This document shows, piece after piece, positions 1 through 7,471 of a stretch of 57,613 bases of DNA (the stretch's first letter is position 1; each line of letters begins with the position of its first letter). The translations under genes and the position numbers were made by a program. The DNA is from Alkalibacter mobilis (GTDB taxonomy: Bacteria; Bacillota; Clostridia; Eubacteriales; Alkalibacteraceae), in the NCBI RefSeq assembly GCF_015594845.1, contig NZ_JADNRK010000012.1:1-57613 (forward strand), read 5' to 3'. The notes beneath the pieces were generated by a model. It worked only from the letters and a program-made list of their open reading frames with translations. It had not been told where the DNA came from and did no database searches.

Positions 1-1
1 G

Positions 2-169
2 AGCAAGCTTTCTAAGCAACAGCATATGCTTTGCAAGGAGCGTAAGCTCAAACCTTCGCTAACAACCTATATGGTTATTGTAGCATTAGGATATTCTTTA
101 ACAAAAATAAATAAGAATATAGCTGTGGTTATTAGCTATACTCTTATAATACGAGGAGTGAGACAATGA
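2..169 (+). CDS. atpQ: Partial gene, probable N-ATPase small membrane subunit AtpQ (C-terminal end)
   Basis: A reading frame is already open at base 2 and runs without a stop to a TGA that overlaps the ATG of the next gene (ATGA). It gives about 55 residues with a hydrophobic stretch (TYMVIVALGYSL), a short basic turn and a second hydrophobic stretch. In N-type ATPase operons the order is D-C-Q-R-B-E-F-A-G, so a small AtpZ/AtpI-like membrane protein is expected just before atpR. The assignment rests on position and hydrophobicity. The family's usual loop motif is not clearly visible, and the start lies outside the window. Confidence 0.42.
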   Translation, partial: SKLSKQQHMLCKERKLKPSLTTYMVIVALGYSLTKINKNIAVVISYTLIIRGVRQ

Positions 170-444
170 TAATTGCATTTTTAACAGGCATACTACTTGG
201 AGTGATATTCTTTGGAGGGTTATATTTGAGTATAGATTATATGAAGAAAGTCAAATATCCCGGCGCTTTTATGGGGGCAAGCATGTTTATCAGAACAGCC
301 TTGGTGATAGTTGGAATGCTTTTGATAAGGGGTGACAGCTATTACAATATGCCTTTGGCTCTTATAGGAATAATAATTGTAAGGATTTTTATGACAACAT
401 GGGTCAAAAGAGGAAAGGCGGTCAAAAATGTCTATAGATCCTAG
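166..444 (+). CDS. atpR: N-ATPase subunit AtpR
   Basis: A 92-residue protein with three hydrophobic segments (about residues 2-22, 35-55 and 60-80), separated by basic turns. AtpR is a small membrane protein specific to N-type F1Fo ATPases, thought to help assemble or stabilise the c-ring. The gene starts inside the stop of the preceding frame and overlaps atpB by 17 bases, so translation is coupled. Recognition comes mainly from size, topology and position before atpB/atpE. A generic AtpI role is the alternative. Confidence 0.7.
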   Translation: MIIAFLTGILLGVIFFGGLYLSIDYMKKVKYPGAFMGASMFIRTALVIVGMLLIRGDSYYNMPLALIGIIIVRIFMTTWVKRGKAVKNVYRS

Positions 445-1093
445 CAGTATCGTATATTTTGAATGGGGTTTTGTCAGAATAACTGCAACCCTTGTCTTTA
501 CGTGGATAATCATGTTGGTGCTGACTGTGGCAGGAATATTGCTAACCAGGAATCTCACGGATCAAGACAATATTTCTAAAGGGCAATCGATCTTGGAAGC
601 ACTTTTCGTTACCATCAGAAATCAAATCAAAAGCGTCAGTCAACAGGATGCGGGAAAGTATCTTCCATTTATCAGCACGCTGTTCATTTTTATCATGACT
701 TCCACCATATTATCCATAGTACCTGGTTTTAATCCTCCGACGGGTTCTTTAAATACGACCATCGCCCTGTCCCTTTGTGTATTTTTCGCAGTCCCTTTCT
801 ATGGGATACAGAGCCAGGGTATCGCAGATTATCTTAAGCAATATGCTAAACCATCAATAGTCATGTTGCCCTTCAACATCATAAGTGAATTTTCAAGGGT
901 CGTTTCTCTGGCGGTCAGGCTTTATGGAAATGTAATGAGCTCGAGTATTATCGTGATAATACTGCTTGGTGTGGTGCCATTTTTCTTCCCCGTTATCATA
1001 CAGATGCTTGGTCTGTTGACGGGGGCAATTCAAGCATATATTTTTGCCATCTTGGCAATTGTATACATTGCATCTGCAACAAATAAAAATTAA
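428..1093 (+). CDS. atpB: N-type ATP synthase subunit a
   Basis: A 221-residue Fo subunit a, the stator channel that carries ions to and from the c-ring. It has five to six membrane helices. The essential arginine is visible as R164 in the motif SLAVRLYGN, and the PFN...SEFSRVVSL stretch before it is typical of the family. The start ATG follows AAAGGCGG. The gene lies between atpR and atpE with short spacing, in one transcription unit. Confidence 0.93.
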   Translation: MSIDPSSIVYFEWGFVRITATLVFTWIIMLVLTVAGILLTRNLTDQDNISKGQSILEALFVTIRNQIKSVSQQDAGKYLPFISTLFIFIMTSTILSIVPGFNPPTGSLNTTIALSLCVFFAVPFYGIQSQGIADYLKQYAKPSIVMLPFNIISEFSRVVSLAVRLYGNVMSSSIIVIILLGVVPFFFPVIIQMLGLLTGAIQAYIFAILAIVYIASATNKN

Positions 1094-1104
1094 GGAGGGT
1101 ATTT

Positions 1105-1371
1105 ATGGACTCAATAACTGTCATTGGGATGACATCCATAATAATTGCAGGAATGACTATAGCCATTGGCTCCATTGCGCCGGCCATAGGTGAAGGAAAT
1201 GCAGTAAGTCAGGCGCTAAAATCCATTGCTCAGCAACCTGACGAATCCAACACTATTTCCCGAACGCTTTTTGTGGGATTAGCCATGATCGAATCTACAG
1301 CGATCTATTGCTTTGTAATATCAATGATCCTGTTGTTTGCAAATCCCTTTTGGAATGCAGTCATAGGGTGA
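1105..1371 (+). CDS. atpE: N-type ATP synthase subunit c (rotor ring)
   Basis: An 88-residue helical hairpin that forms the membrane rotor. Helix 1 holds P26 and E30 (PAIGEG) and helix 2 holds E63-S64-T65 and Y68 (ESTAIY). The helix-2 ES/T...Y signature is the known Na+-ligand signature of c subunits. Helix 1 carries Glu where classical Na+ F-ATPases have Gln, the two-carboxylate arrangement described for N-ATPases. Whether the ion is Na+ or H+ cannot be settled from sequence. A strong GGAGG lies 7 bases before the ATG. Confidence 0.93.
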   Translation: MDSITVIGMTSIIIAGMTIAIGSIAPAIGEGNAVSQALKSIAQQPDESNTISRTLFVGLAMIESTAIYCFVISMILLFANPFWNAVIG

Positions 1372-1375
1372 TGTC

Positions 1376-2128
1376 ATGGAAATCAATTTATTCGAAGTTA
1401 TCGCTCAAATCATCAACTTTTTTATTTTGCTGGTGATGCTTCAAAAGGTGTTTTACAAACCCATAAATGACGTTATGGAAAAACGGCAGGATAAGATAGA
1501 CGAACTTATTGAAGATTCCAGAAGTAAAATGAGTCATGCAAACAAATTGATCGAAGAATATGAACAAAAGTTGGATAAATTGGAATCGGAAGAAAAAAAT
1601 GCTATAAAAGAGGCGAGACAAAAGGCGGAAAAAATCAAGGACGATCTGCTGGAGGATTACAAAAGTGAGGCAGACAGAAGGAGGATGGAATATTTTAAAG
1701 AGATCGAAGATGATAAAAGGAAGCTGTCAAAAGAGATACAAACTGTTCTGGGCCAAAATTCAGTAAAAATAGCCAGACGGATTTTAACATACGTCACGGA
1801 TGAAGCGCTGGAAGAGAAATATTTTACAGCCTTTGTAGAAAAGATCAAGAAGATCGACAAAATCGACGCAGAATATGAAATCTCTCTTGATGAAGAATAT
1901 TTTGAAGTGATAAGTGCGACAGAGCTTTCCACGGAAAAAAAAGACATATTGAAGAGTGCATTGAAAAGCAAGTTCAATGAATTTAAAAGTATTGACTACA
2001 CTGTAGACGAAAGTATGATAATTGGATATGAACTGAGGTTGGAGTCATACGCTGTCAACTCCAGTTTAAAGAAATATCTGGATCAGATAGAGTTAAATAT
2101 TCTTAAAACGATTGAAGCCAAGTACTAG
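1376..2128 (+). CDS. atpF: N-type ATP synthase subunit b, long form
   Basis: A 250-residue peripheral stalk subunit. Residues about 5-25 form a membrane helix. Residues 30-130 are a charged coiled coil rich in Glu, Lys and Arg. The C-terminal ~110 residues are more globular. Ordinary subunit b has about 160 residues. A long b is known for N-ATPase operons, which lack a separate delta gene, and no delta gene occurs here between atpF and atpA. The C-terminal part may replace delta in contacting F1; that is inference. The ATG lies five bases after the atpE stop. Confidence 0.88.
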   Translation: MEINLFEVIAQIINFFILLVMLQKVFYKPINDVMEKRQDKIDELIEDSRSKMSHANKLIEEYEQKLDKLESEEKNAIKEARQKAEKIKDDLLEDYKSEADRRRMEYFKEIEDDKRKLSKEIQTVLGQNSVKIARRILTYVTDEALEEKYFTAFVEKIKKIDKIDAEYEISLDEEYFEVISATELSTEKKDILKSALKSKFNEFKSIDYTVDESMIIGYELRLESYAVNSSLKKYLDQIELNILKTIEAKY

Positions 2129-2145
2129 AAAAAGGAGTTGCCACC

Positions 2146-3657
2146 ATGATCAAAGAGCAGTTGGCCAAGTTTAACGGTTTTGTTGATACAGCCTTACATG
2201 AAAATTTGGACAAATACGACATCGAAGAAATGGGAGAGGTAGTTTCTTTAGACCGTGGAATTGCCATTGTAAAGGGCCTCAAAAAAGTCAAATATTTGGA
2301 ATTGATCCAATTTTCGAAAGGGACAAGGGGAATGGCCTTTAATTTGGATGTTGACAGGGTGGGGGTTGTTTTGCTTGGAAGTTACCGTCACATAAAGTCC
2401 GGAGACCCTGTAAAGAGAACTTACGATGTTGCAAGTGTTCCAGTAGGAAAGGAGTATTTGGGGAGAGTCATCGATCCCTTGGGAAATGTTATGGACGAGA
2501 AGGGCCCCATTAGAGGTAGTGATGAATTTCCTATAGAGAGAGAAGCTCCACCTATATTGGATAGAGCTCCTGTAAACGAGCCCCTGCAAACCGGGATCAA
2601 AGTGATCGATTCCATAGTACCGATAGGAAAGGGTCAAAGAGAGCTTATCCTTGGAGACAGGCAAACAGGGAAAACGGCAATTGCAATAGACACCATAATC
2701 AACCAGAGAGACAAAAATGTAATATGCATATACTGTGCCATCGGACAACAGATATCTTCGCTTTCAAAAATAATCGCATCTCTGAAAGAAAATCACTCTC
2801 TTAACCATACGATACTCGTAGTGGCGCAGGCTGATGATCCGCCGGGTCTTGCTTACATTGCCCCATATGCCGCGACTGCTTTAGGTGAGTATTTCATGGA
2901 GATGGGCGAAGATGTATTGATAGTATATGACGATCTAACAAAACATGCCCGATCATACAGGGAATTATCTCTGCTTCTTGAACGCCCCCCAGGAAGGGAA
3001 GCCTATCCGGGAGACATTTTCTATATCCATTCTAGACTTTTGGAACGTTCCACACATTTAAAAATCGACCTTGGTGGTGGAAGTCTCACATCCCTGCCCA
3101 TAATAGAGACTCAGGCTGAGAATATTTCGGCATACATACCTACAAATCTAATATCCATAACTGACGGACAAATATTTATCTCGCCGAAAATATTCAACAA
3201 GGGCAATATTCCCGCTGTAAATATAGGGGCTTCCGTTTCAAGAGTGGGAGGAAAGACGCAGCTTTCGGCATATAGAAAAATAACAAGCGCATTGAAATTG
3301 TCCTACTCTCAATTCGAAGAACTGGAGATATTTGCCAGTTTCGGAACCAAGCTTGACGATGAGACAAAAACAATACTGTCCAGAGGAGAGAGGATTCGAA
3401 CAGTATTCAATCAACCCCAATATTCGCCGGTGGAAGTATCTGAACAGATAGGGATATTTCTTGCACTGACAGAAGGACTTATGGACAAAGTGCCTTTGAA
3501 TAAAATTGAAGAGGCGGAATTTATTGTTCGGAATGTGGTCAGAAATTTTATGGAGTTTAAAGAACTGGTCTTGTCAAGTGCTGGAATGGATGAGTCGATC
3601 AAGATTGAGTTTTTGGAAATGGTATCAGAGCGGTTTGAAGAGGAGTTGGTCGATTGA
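2146..3657 (+). CDS. atpA: N-type ATP synthase subunit alpha
   Basis: A 503-residue non-catalytic nucleotide-binding subunit of F1, full length for the family. Walker A is GDRQTGKT at residues 170-177. The DDLTKHARSYRELSLLLERPPGREAYPGDIFY region and the alpha signature PAVNIGASVSRVGG follow (each only partly spelled here). The ATG is preceded by AAAAGGAG. The partner beta and epsilon genes should lie upstream of the window, as in other N-ATPase operons. The last codons overlap the start of atpG. Confidence 0.96.
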   Translation: MIKEQLAKFNGFVDTALHENLDKYDIEEMGEVVSLDRGIAIVKGLKKVKYLELIQFSKGTRGMAFNLDVDRVGVVLLGSYRHIKSGDPVKRTYDVASVPVGKEYLGRVIDPLGNVMDEKGPIRGSDEFPIEREAPPILDRAPVNEPLQTGIKVIDSIVPIGKGQRELILGDRQTGKTAIAIDTIINQRDKNVICIYCAIGQQISSLSKIIASLKENHSLNHTILVVAQADDPPGLAYIAPYAATALGEYFMEMGEDVLIVYDDLTKHARSYRELSLLLERPPGREAYPGDIFYIHSRLLERSTHLKIDLGGGSLTSLPIIETQAENISAYIPTNLISITDGQIFISPKIFNKGNIPAVNIGASVSRVGGKTQLSAYRKITSALKLSYSQFEELEIFASFGTKLDDETKTILSRGERIRTVFNQPQYSPVEVSEQIGIFLALTEGLMDKVPLNKIEEAEFIVRNVVRNFMEFKELVLSSAGMDESIKIEFLEMVSERFEEELVD

Positions 3658-4535
3658 TGCAAAGTCTCCAGGTTCTTCAGAAAAGAATAAATTCGGTTGT
3701 GAATCTAAAATCCATCGTAAGAACCATGAAAGCTCATGCGTCAACAAATATTTTGCAGTTTCAGCTGGCTGCCCAGGCATCCATGGATTATCGCAAAGTG
3801 CTTGACATGGCGATTTATGTAGTTTTGTCTGATTATGAAAATGAAATACCTGAAATCATGGAAAATAATGGAGGCTATACGCTGCATATCGTTTTCGGAT
3901 CGGATCATGGTTTGGCCGGACGTTTTAACGAACGAATTGCAAATTATGCCGTGGCTAATGTGGGATCGGGAGATAAAAATTTGGTAATAGCTGTAGGGCA
4001 GCAAGTGTACAGGCGTTTAGAGTCTATTTATGACATATTCAACACCATGCCGGTTCCCCAGACCAACGACGGCATAACTTCTGTAGTTCAAAAATTGTTG
4101 ATGGATATTGAAGAGCTCAGGAATAAGAATCGATTAAACAAGATATTGCTTCACTATTGCAAACCCCTTGGAAACAAAGGATATCAAGAAGAAAGTGAAA
4201 TATTGTTTCCGGTGGATCTGAACAAATTTGCAAGCAGGACCATATCTTGGGAATCAAAACGTCTACCTGTGTACAGTATGGATCGGGAGAAGCTCATTTC
4301 CGAAATTATTAGGCAGTATTTTTTTATTACATTGTACAGGAGTTTTTGTTACTCCCTTGTGTCTGAAAATACAAGCAGGATCGAATCCATGACATCTGCT
4401 GAAAAAAACATAGAAGAACGACTTGAAGAATTGAATTTCTTTTACAGGACGCAAAGGCAAAACGGAATAACGGAAGAAATAAATGATGTGGTGTCGGGGT
4501 TCAAGGCCATAAAGAAATCGAAAGAAAAAAAGTAA
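3657..4535 (+). CDS. atpG: N-type ATP synthase subunit gamma
   Basis: A 292-residue central stalk subunit and the last gene of the N-ATPase operon. It has the expected N-terminal helix beginning MQSLQVLQKRINSV, a Rossmann-like middle (LHIVFGSDHGLAGRFN) and a C-terminal helix (MTSAEKNIEERLEEL). The ATG overlaps the atpA stop in TGATG. A TTG one codon earlier (3654) is possible. The sequence diverges from typical gamma, as expected for the N type. A new promoter follows immediately. Confidence 0.9.
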   Translation: MQSLQVLQKRINSVVNLKSIVRTMKAHASTNILQFQLAAQASMDYRKVLDMAIYVVLSDYENEIPEIMENNGGYTLHIVFGSDHGLAGRFNERIANYAVANVGSGDKNLVIAVGQQVYRRLESIYDIFNTMPVPQTNDGITSVVQKLLMDIEELRNKNRLNKILLHYCKPLGNKGYQEESEILFPVDLNKFASRTISWESKRLPVYSMDREKLISEIIRQYFFITLYRSFCYSLVSENTSRIESMTSAEKNIEERLEELNFFYRTQRQNGITEEINDVVSGFKAIKKSKEKK

Positions 4536-4545
4536 AGAAAAATTA

Positions 4546-4615
4546 AAACAGTTATTGACATATGCCAATAAAGGTATATAATGAGATTGTAAATGGCATA
4601 TGTCAATAACTGTTT
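4546..4615. repeat. 22-bp perfect inverted repeat bracketing a promoter
   Basis: The arms at 4546-4567 and 4594-4615 are exact reverse complements with a 26-base spacer. The left arm contains the -35 box and the spacer contains the -10 box. Each arm holds a smaller near-dyad around CATATG. Transcription should start near 4589, just before the right arm, so the RNA cannot form the full hairpin. The repeat therefore most likely acts on DNA, as paired operator sites. A long terminator for atpG read-through is possible but no U-run follows. Confidence 0.8.
4555..4582 (+). promoter_or_regulatory. Sigma-A type promoter for the DUF5320/DUF134 operon
   Basis: TTGACA (4555-4560) and TATAAT (4577-4582) are separated by 16 bases, both perfect consensus boxes. 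The -35 lies in the left arm of the inverted repeat, so a bound regulator would block RNA polymerase. The DUF134 protein encoded at 5179 is an obvious candidate for that regulator. Confidence 0.8.
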
Positions 4616-4628
4616 GGAGGTGATGGAC

Positions 4629-4814
4629 ATGCCGAGAAGAGATGGAACGGGTCCGTCAGGCATGGGCGGCGGCAGAATGGGAGGACCATTCAGTGCTGGT
4701 CTGGGTGGATACTGCAAATGTCCAAATTGCGGGGCGACAAAAAAACACGATCGCGCTCAACCCTGCAGTGCGGTCAAGTGCCCGAAATGTGGCACAATTA
4801 TGGTCAGAGGTTGA
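4629..4814 (+). CDS. Small Gly-rich zinc-ribbon protein
   Basis: 61 residues. The N-terminus MPRRDGTGP followed by Gly/Met-rich sequence is shared with the next gene. The C-terminal half has a two-knuckle cysteine arrangement (CKCPNCG and VKCPKCG), which points to one bound Zn or iron. GGAGG at 4617-4621 sits seven bases before the chosen ATG; an in-frame ATG at 4623 is less well spaced. Proteins with this N-terminal motif occur beside NifB/NifX-like and DUF134 genes, which suggests a metal-related role, but no function is known to me. Confidence 0.8.
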   Translation: MPRRDGTGPSGMGGGRMGGPFSAGLGGYCKCPNCGATKKHDRAQPCSAVKCPKCGTIMVRG

Positions 4815-4840
4815 TTTAAAGTTGAAGGGAGATAATAATT

Positions 4841-5131
4841 ATGCCAAGAAGAGATGGAACAGGTCCAATGGGACAAGGCGCAATGACTGGTAGAGGCATG
4901 GGTGCATGCACCGGAGTCAATTCTGGATTTTATGGAGCAGGAAGAGGGTTCGGAGGAAGAGGCATGGGATTGGGTCTTGGGTGCAAAAGAGGTTTTGGAG
5001 GTTTCTTTGCTGGTCAGGGATATGGACTTACAGAGAAAGAAATTTTAAGTGAACAAAAAAATATTCTGAAATCCAGGCTTGATGCCATAGACAAACAATT
5101 AGGATCAATGTCAGAGGATGACGAGCAATAG
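4841..5131 (+). CDS. DUF5320-like small protein
   Basis: 96 residues, beginning with the MPRRDGTGPMGQGAMTGRGM-type motif typical of DUF5320. A Gly/Arg/Phe-rich middle containing two isolated cysteines (ACTG, GCKRG) is followed by a C-terminal helix of about 35 residues that could form a coiled coil. It shares its first nine residues with the preceding small protein, so the two probably work together or are paralogues that diverged after the N-terminus. Function is unknown. The last codons overlap a 26-bp palindrome. Confidence 0.82.
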   Translation: MPRRDGTGPMGQGAMTGRGMGACTGVNSGFYGAGRGFGGRGMGLGLGCKRGFGGFFAGQGYGLTEKEILSEQKNILKSRLDAIDKQLGSMSEDDEQ

Positions 5132-5149
5132 GGGTCGACCCCTATTGCT
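5124..5149. terminator. 26-bp perfect palindrome over the end of the DUF5320-like gene
   Basis: The 26 bases read the same on both strands (core GGGGTCGACCCC). In RNA this makes a very stable hairpin overlapping the stop codon (5129-5131), followed by TTTAAG. It may be a weak terminator or attenuator setting the ratio between the two small proteins and the DUF134 regulator. As DNA it could also be an operator. Confidence 0.55.
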
Positions 5150-5178
5150 TTAAGTCGTTTAAAAGGAGGTTATAACAT

Positions 5179-5547
5179 ATGCCGAGACCTAGAAAATGGA
5201 AAAAAGTATGTTGTTTGCCTGAAAGCACTTCATATGGTCCGCTGGATACGGAAGCTCAGGCTTCAGGGGTAATCGTCATGGCAGTGGAAGAATATGAAAC
5301 TATAAGGTTGATAGATTACGAAAGATTGACTCAAGAAGAGTGTGCACAGAAGATGAATGTGGCAAGGGGTACCGTTCAAAAATTATATACTGATGCAAGG
5401 ATGAAAATTTCCGAATCTATTATAGATGGAAAAAAACTTATCATAAAAGGTGGAGATTATGAGCTCTACAATGATAATGAAAAAGTAAACGGCTGTAGAA
5501 GATGTCGAAGAGGGCGGCACGGTAGAAATAACTCAAATGAAAATTGA
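5179..5547 (+). CDS. DUF134 family putative transcriptional regulator
   Basis: 122 residues. The start MPRPRKWKKVCCLP, the EYETIRLIDYERLTQEECA region and the helix-turn-helix QKMNVARGTVQKLYTDAR are characteristic of DUF134, a family resembling sigma-70 region 4. The C-terminus is Cys/Arg/Asn-rich (NGCRRCRRGRHG) and may sense metal. It is the last of three co-transcribed small genes and probably regulates the inverted-repeat promoter at 4546-4615. The ATG follows AAAGGAGG. Confidence 0.87.
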   Translation: MPRPRKWKKVCCLPESTSYGPLDTEAQASGVIVMAVEEYETIRLIDYERLTQEECAQKMNVARGTVQKLYTDARMKISESIIDGKKLIIKGGDYELYNDNEKVNGCRRCRRGRHGRNNSNEN

Positions 5548-5603
5548 CTTGATTTTTTGAATCGTATTTTGTTTCTCATTGCAGGAGAAGAGGAGTGATC
5601 CGC

Positions 5604-6158
5604 ATGAATCCAGACAAAAGGTCAAGGAGAATAAAATTGACAGGAATGGCTGTAACCATATTATTGGGTTTGGTTTTTCATGAGCTGTATAAAAGTACCA
5701 GAATATTGTCGCTTGGTTTGATCAGTCCCGTTAATGAAAGCAAATGGGAGCATTGGAAAATGGCCTACAGCCCCATGTTGATCGTTGGTGCGTTTGAATA
5801 CTTTATTTTAAAAAGACATTCTAAAGAAGAATTTTCGAATTATATTTTCGCTTTGGCAGGCGGTATAGTAGTCTTTGAATCAACTACATTTGGGTTGATT
5901 GAATTGTATGAAGTCGCCGCCGGACATTCTGAACTTTGGGTGCACGTATCCACTTTTTTTCTTGGAGGGATTTCAGGCTATATCACCAAATATTACATAT
6001 TGAAAAAATCAAAACCTTCAAAAATATTAACCGAGCTGGGAATAATAATTTTAATTATTCAACTTATAGTTTTTGCCATGTTTACATTTGATCCGCCAAG
6101 AATTGAATACTTCAGGGATTCATTAACTCAAACTTACGGGATATACAACATCAAGTAG
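5604..6158 (+). CDS. DUF6512-like integral membrane protein
   Basis: 184 residues from the ATG at 5604, chosen because AGGAG lies eight bases upstream; a GTG at 5595 is in frame. Five hydrophobic segments are visible. The conserved-looking segment SPVNESKWEHWKMAYSPM between the first two segments resembles the DUF6512 family. Role unknown. It is not clearly co-transcribed with the DUF134 gene. Confidence 0.7.
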   Translation: MNPDKRSRRIKLTGMAVTILLGLVFHELYKSTRILSLGLISPVNESKWEHWKMAYSPMLIVGAFEYFILKRHSKEEFSNYIFALAGGIVVFESTTFGLIELYEVAAGHSELWVHVSTFFLGGISGYITKYYILKKSKPSKILTELGIIILIIQLIVFAMFTFDPPRIEYFRDSLTQTYGIYNIK

Positions 6159-6212
6159 GATTTTACAGAATTTGTTGAATTGCTCCCTTATGACTGAAAG
6201 GTGTTGAATAAA

Positions 6213-6551
6213 ATGTCAAATTCAGAAAATAAAAAGATTCCGGATCATGCGATAAATTCGTATCGACTGGGATTGGCAAGTGTGGGAAGTTTAGTTGTAT
6301 CGTTAGTTATTGGATTGACTATAAGAACCGTCGGATTGAATAACCTATTCCTTCCGATAGTCATACCATTATCGCTTTTGACTGTTTTTGCATCACGATC
6401 GTCAATGAACAAGTTTGATGACAAGAATAGTCTTGGTTATAAAAAAGCCTTAATGGGTTTTAAGTTGGGTTTGGCAGTATTGATCGGCGTAGTAGCCTTC
6501 CTTATTGTTGCAACCATATTTTTTTCCTTGGCATTTCCGCGAGGTCGATAA
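6213..6551 (+). CDS. Small membrane protein of unknown function
   Basis: 112 residues with an N-terminal hydrophilic tail of about 20 residues and three membrane helices (about 22-45, 48-65 and 85-108). The ATG at 6213 is preceded by AAAGGTG nine bases upstream. No family was recognised. It follows the DUF6512-like gene by 54 bases and is closed by a 20-bp inverted repeat, so the two may share a transcript. Confidence 0.65.
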   Translation: MSNSENKKIPDHAINSYRLGLASVGSLVVSLVIGLTIRTVGLNNLFLPIVIPLSLLTVFASRSSMNKFDDKNSLGYKKALMGFKLGLAVLIGVVAFLIVATIFFSLAFPRGR

Positions 6552-6564
6552 GTATTTTCCGAAA

Positions 6565-6605
6565 AAAGACACTTTTTCGTATTTAAAATACGAAAAAGTG
6601 TCTTT
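6565..6605. terminator. 20-bp perfect hairpin, likely terminator
   Basis: The arms 6565-6584 and 6586-6605 are perfect complements with a single-base loop centre. The A-rich left arm and T-rich right arm would serve termination on either strand. Only TTTG follows, so it is not a textbook terminator on the plus strand. It separates the membrane-protein genes from the methyltransferase promoter. Confidence 0.65.
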
Positions 6606-6656
6606 GAAAATTTATTTGATTATTCAATTTAAAAATCAAAATTTTATGCAAATGGA

Positions 6657-6685
6657 TTGACATGTGATTATTATATGTATATAAT
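6657..6685 (+). promoter_or_regulatory. Consensus promoter for the corrinoid methyltransferase pair
   Basis: TTGACA (6657-6662), a 17-base spacer and TATAAT (6680-6685) form a perfect sigma-A promoter. The expected leader is about 115 bases (6692-6805), with short dyads near 6695-6715 and 6745-6757 but no riboswitch class that I recognise. The promoter and the biased codon use of the two genes point to high expression. Confidence 0.85.
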
Positions 6686-6805
6686 ATATAATTAGTAAAT
6701 GAGTGTGAAGTTACTAAAAAAACTTATGTAAACGTACACATTCGATACTTCGAAAACATTTAAGTTAGGCAAAGATAAATCAAATATTTTGAGGAGGAAA
6801 TGACG

Positions 6806-7426
6806 ATGTCAAAAATTCAAGAAGTACAGGAAATGGTAGCAAAGGGAAAAACCAAATTGGTAGCAGGTTTGGTTCAGGAAGCACTTGACGAAGGCGCACA
6901 GCCAAAAGAGATATTGGATGCAATGATCGAATCCATGGGAGTAGTTGGAGACAAGTTCTCTGCAGGAGAGATCTTCGTACCCGAAATGCTTATAGCAGCA
7001 AAAGCAATGAGCAAGGGTGTAGACGTACTTAAGCCCCTGTTGGCAGGAGACGCTTCAACATCTTTGGGAACATGCGTTATCGGAACAGTTGCCGGAGACC
7101 TTCACGATATAGGAAAGAACCTTGTAAGCATGATGCTTGAGAGCTCAGGATTTACAATGATCGATCTTGGAGTTGACGTACCAGCAGAGAAGTTCGTAGA
7201 AGTGGCTAAAGAGAACAACGCAGTTATAGTAGCTGCATCAGGACTTCTTACTACTACAATGCCTGCACTTAAGCAGACATCGCTTGCACTTAAAGAAGCA
7301 GGATTCACCGTAATCGTAGGTGGAGCACCTGTAACACCTGAGTATGCAGCAGAAATCAAAGCAGACGGATACGCTCCTGATGCTGGTAGCGCTGTAACTA
7401 AAGCCAAAGAATTGATAAAAGCATAA
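6806..7426 (+). CDS. Corrinoid (methyl-B12) protein of a methyltransferase system
   Basis: 206 residues. The N-terminal helical B12-binding-2 domain (about 5-85) is followed by a Rossmann cobalamin domain. The base-off/His-on motif DLHDIG is at residues 98-103 (H100 the lower ligand), with the downstream GLLTTTM and VGGAPV loops. Proteins of this MtaC/MttC/DhaC-like family shuttle a methyl group between a substrate-specific methyltransferase and a second methyltransferase. The ATG at 6806 is chosen over 6800 because GAGGAGG (6791-6797) is eight bases away. The companion UroD-type methyltransferase follows at once. Substrate unknown. Confidence 0.93.
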   Translation: MSKIQEVQEMVAKGKTKLVAGLVQEALDEGAQPKEILDAMIESMGVVGDKFSAGEIFVPEMLIAAKAMSKGVDVLKPLLAGDASTSLGTCVIGTVAGDLHDIGKNLVSMMLESSGFTMIDLGVDVPAEKFVEVAKENNAVIVAASGLLTTTMPALKQTSLALKEAGFTVIVGGAPVTPEYAAEIKADGYAPDAGSAVTKAKELIKA

Positions 7427-7427
7427 T

Positions 7428-7460
7428 AAAATCACAAGAAAATCACAAGAAAATCATAGG
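7428..7460 (+). repeat. Three tandem 11-base units in the intergenic gap
   Basis: AAAATCACAAG occurs at 7428-7438 and 7439-7449, and a variant AAAATCATAGG at 7450-7460 supplies the ribosome binding site of the next gene. It looks like replication slippage in a short spacer. It may tune spacing or translation of the methyltransferase, but no function is evident. Confidence 0.7.
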
Positions 7461-7471
7461 AGTTGATATAA

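Noticed and set aside
3657-4535. Frameshift at the atpA/atpG junction
   Set aside because: The overlap TGATG is a normal coupled stop/start and both proteins have full length.
7428-7460. Short tandem repeats that might suggest a CRISPR or integrative repeat
   Set aside because: Units of only 11 bases with no spacers, confined to one intergenic gap; simple slippage explains them.
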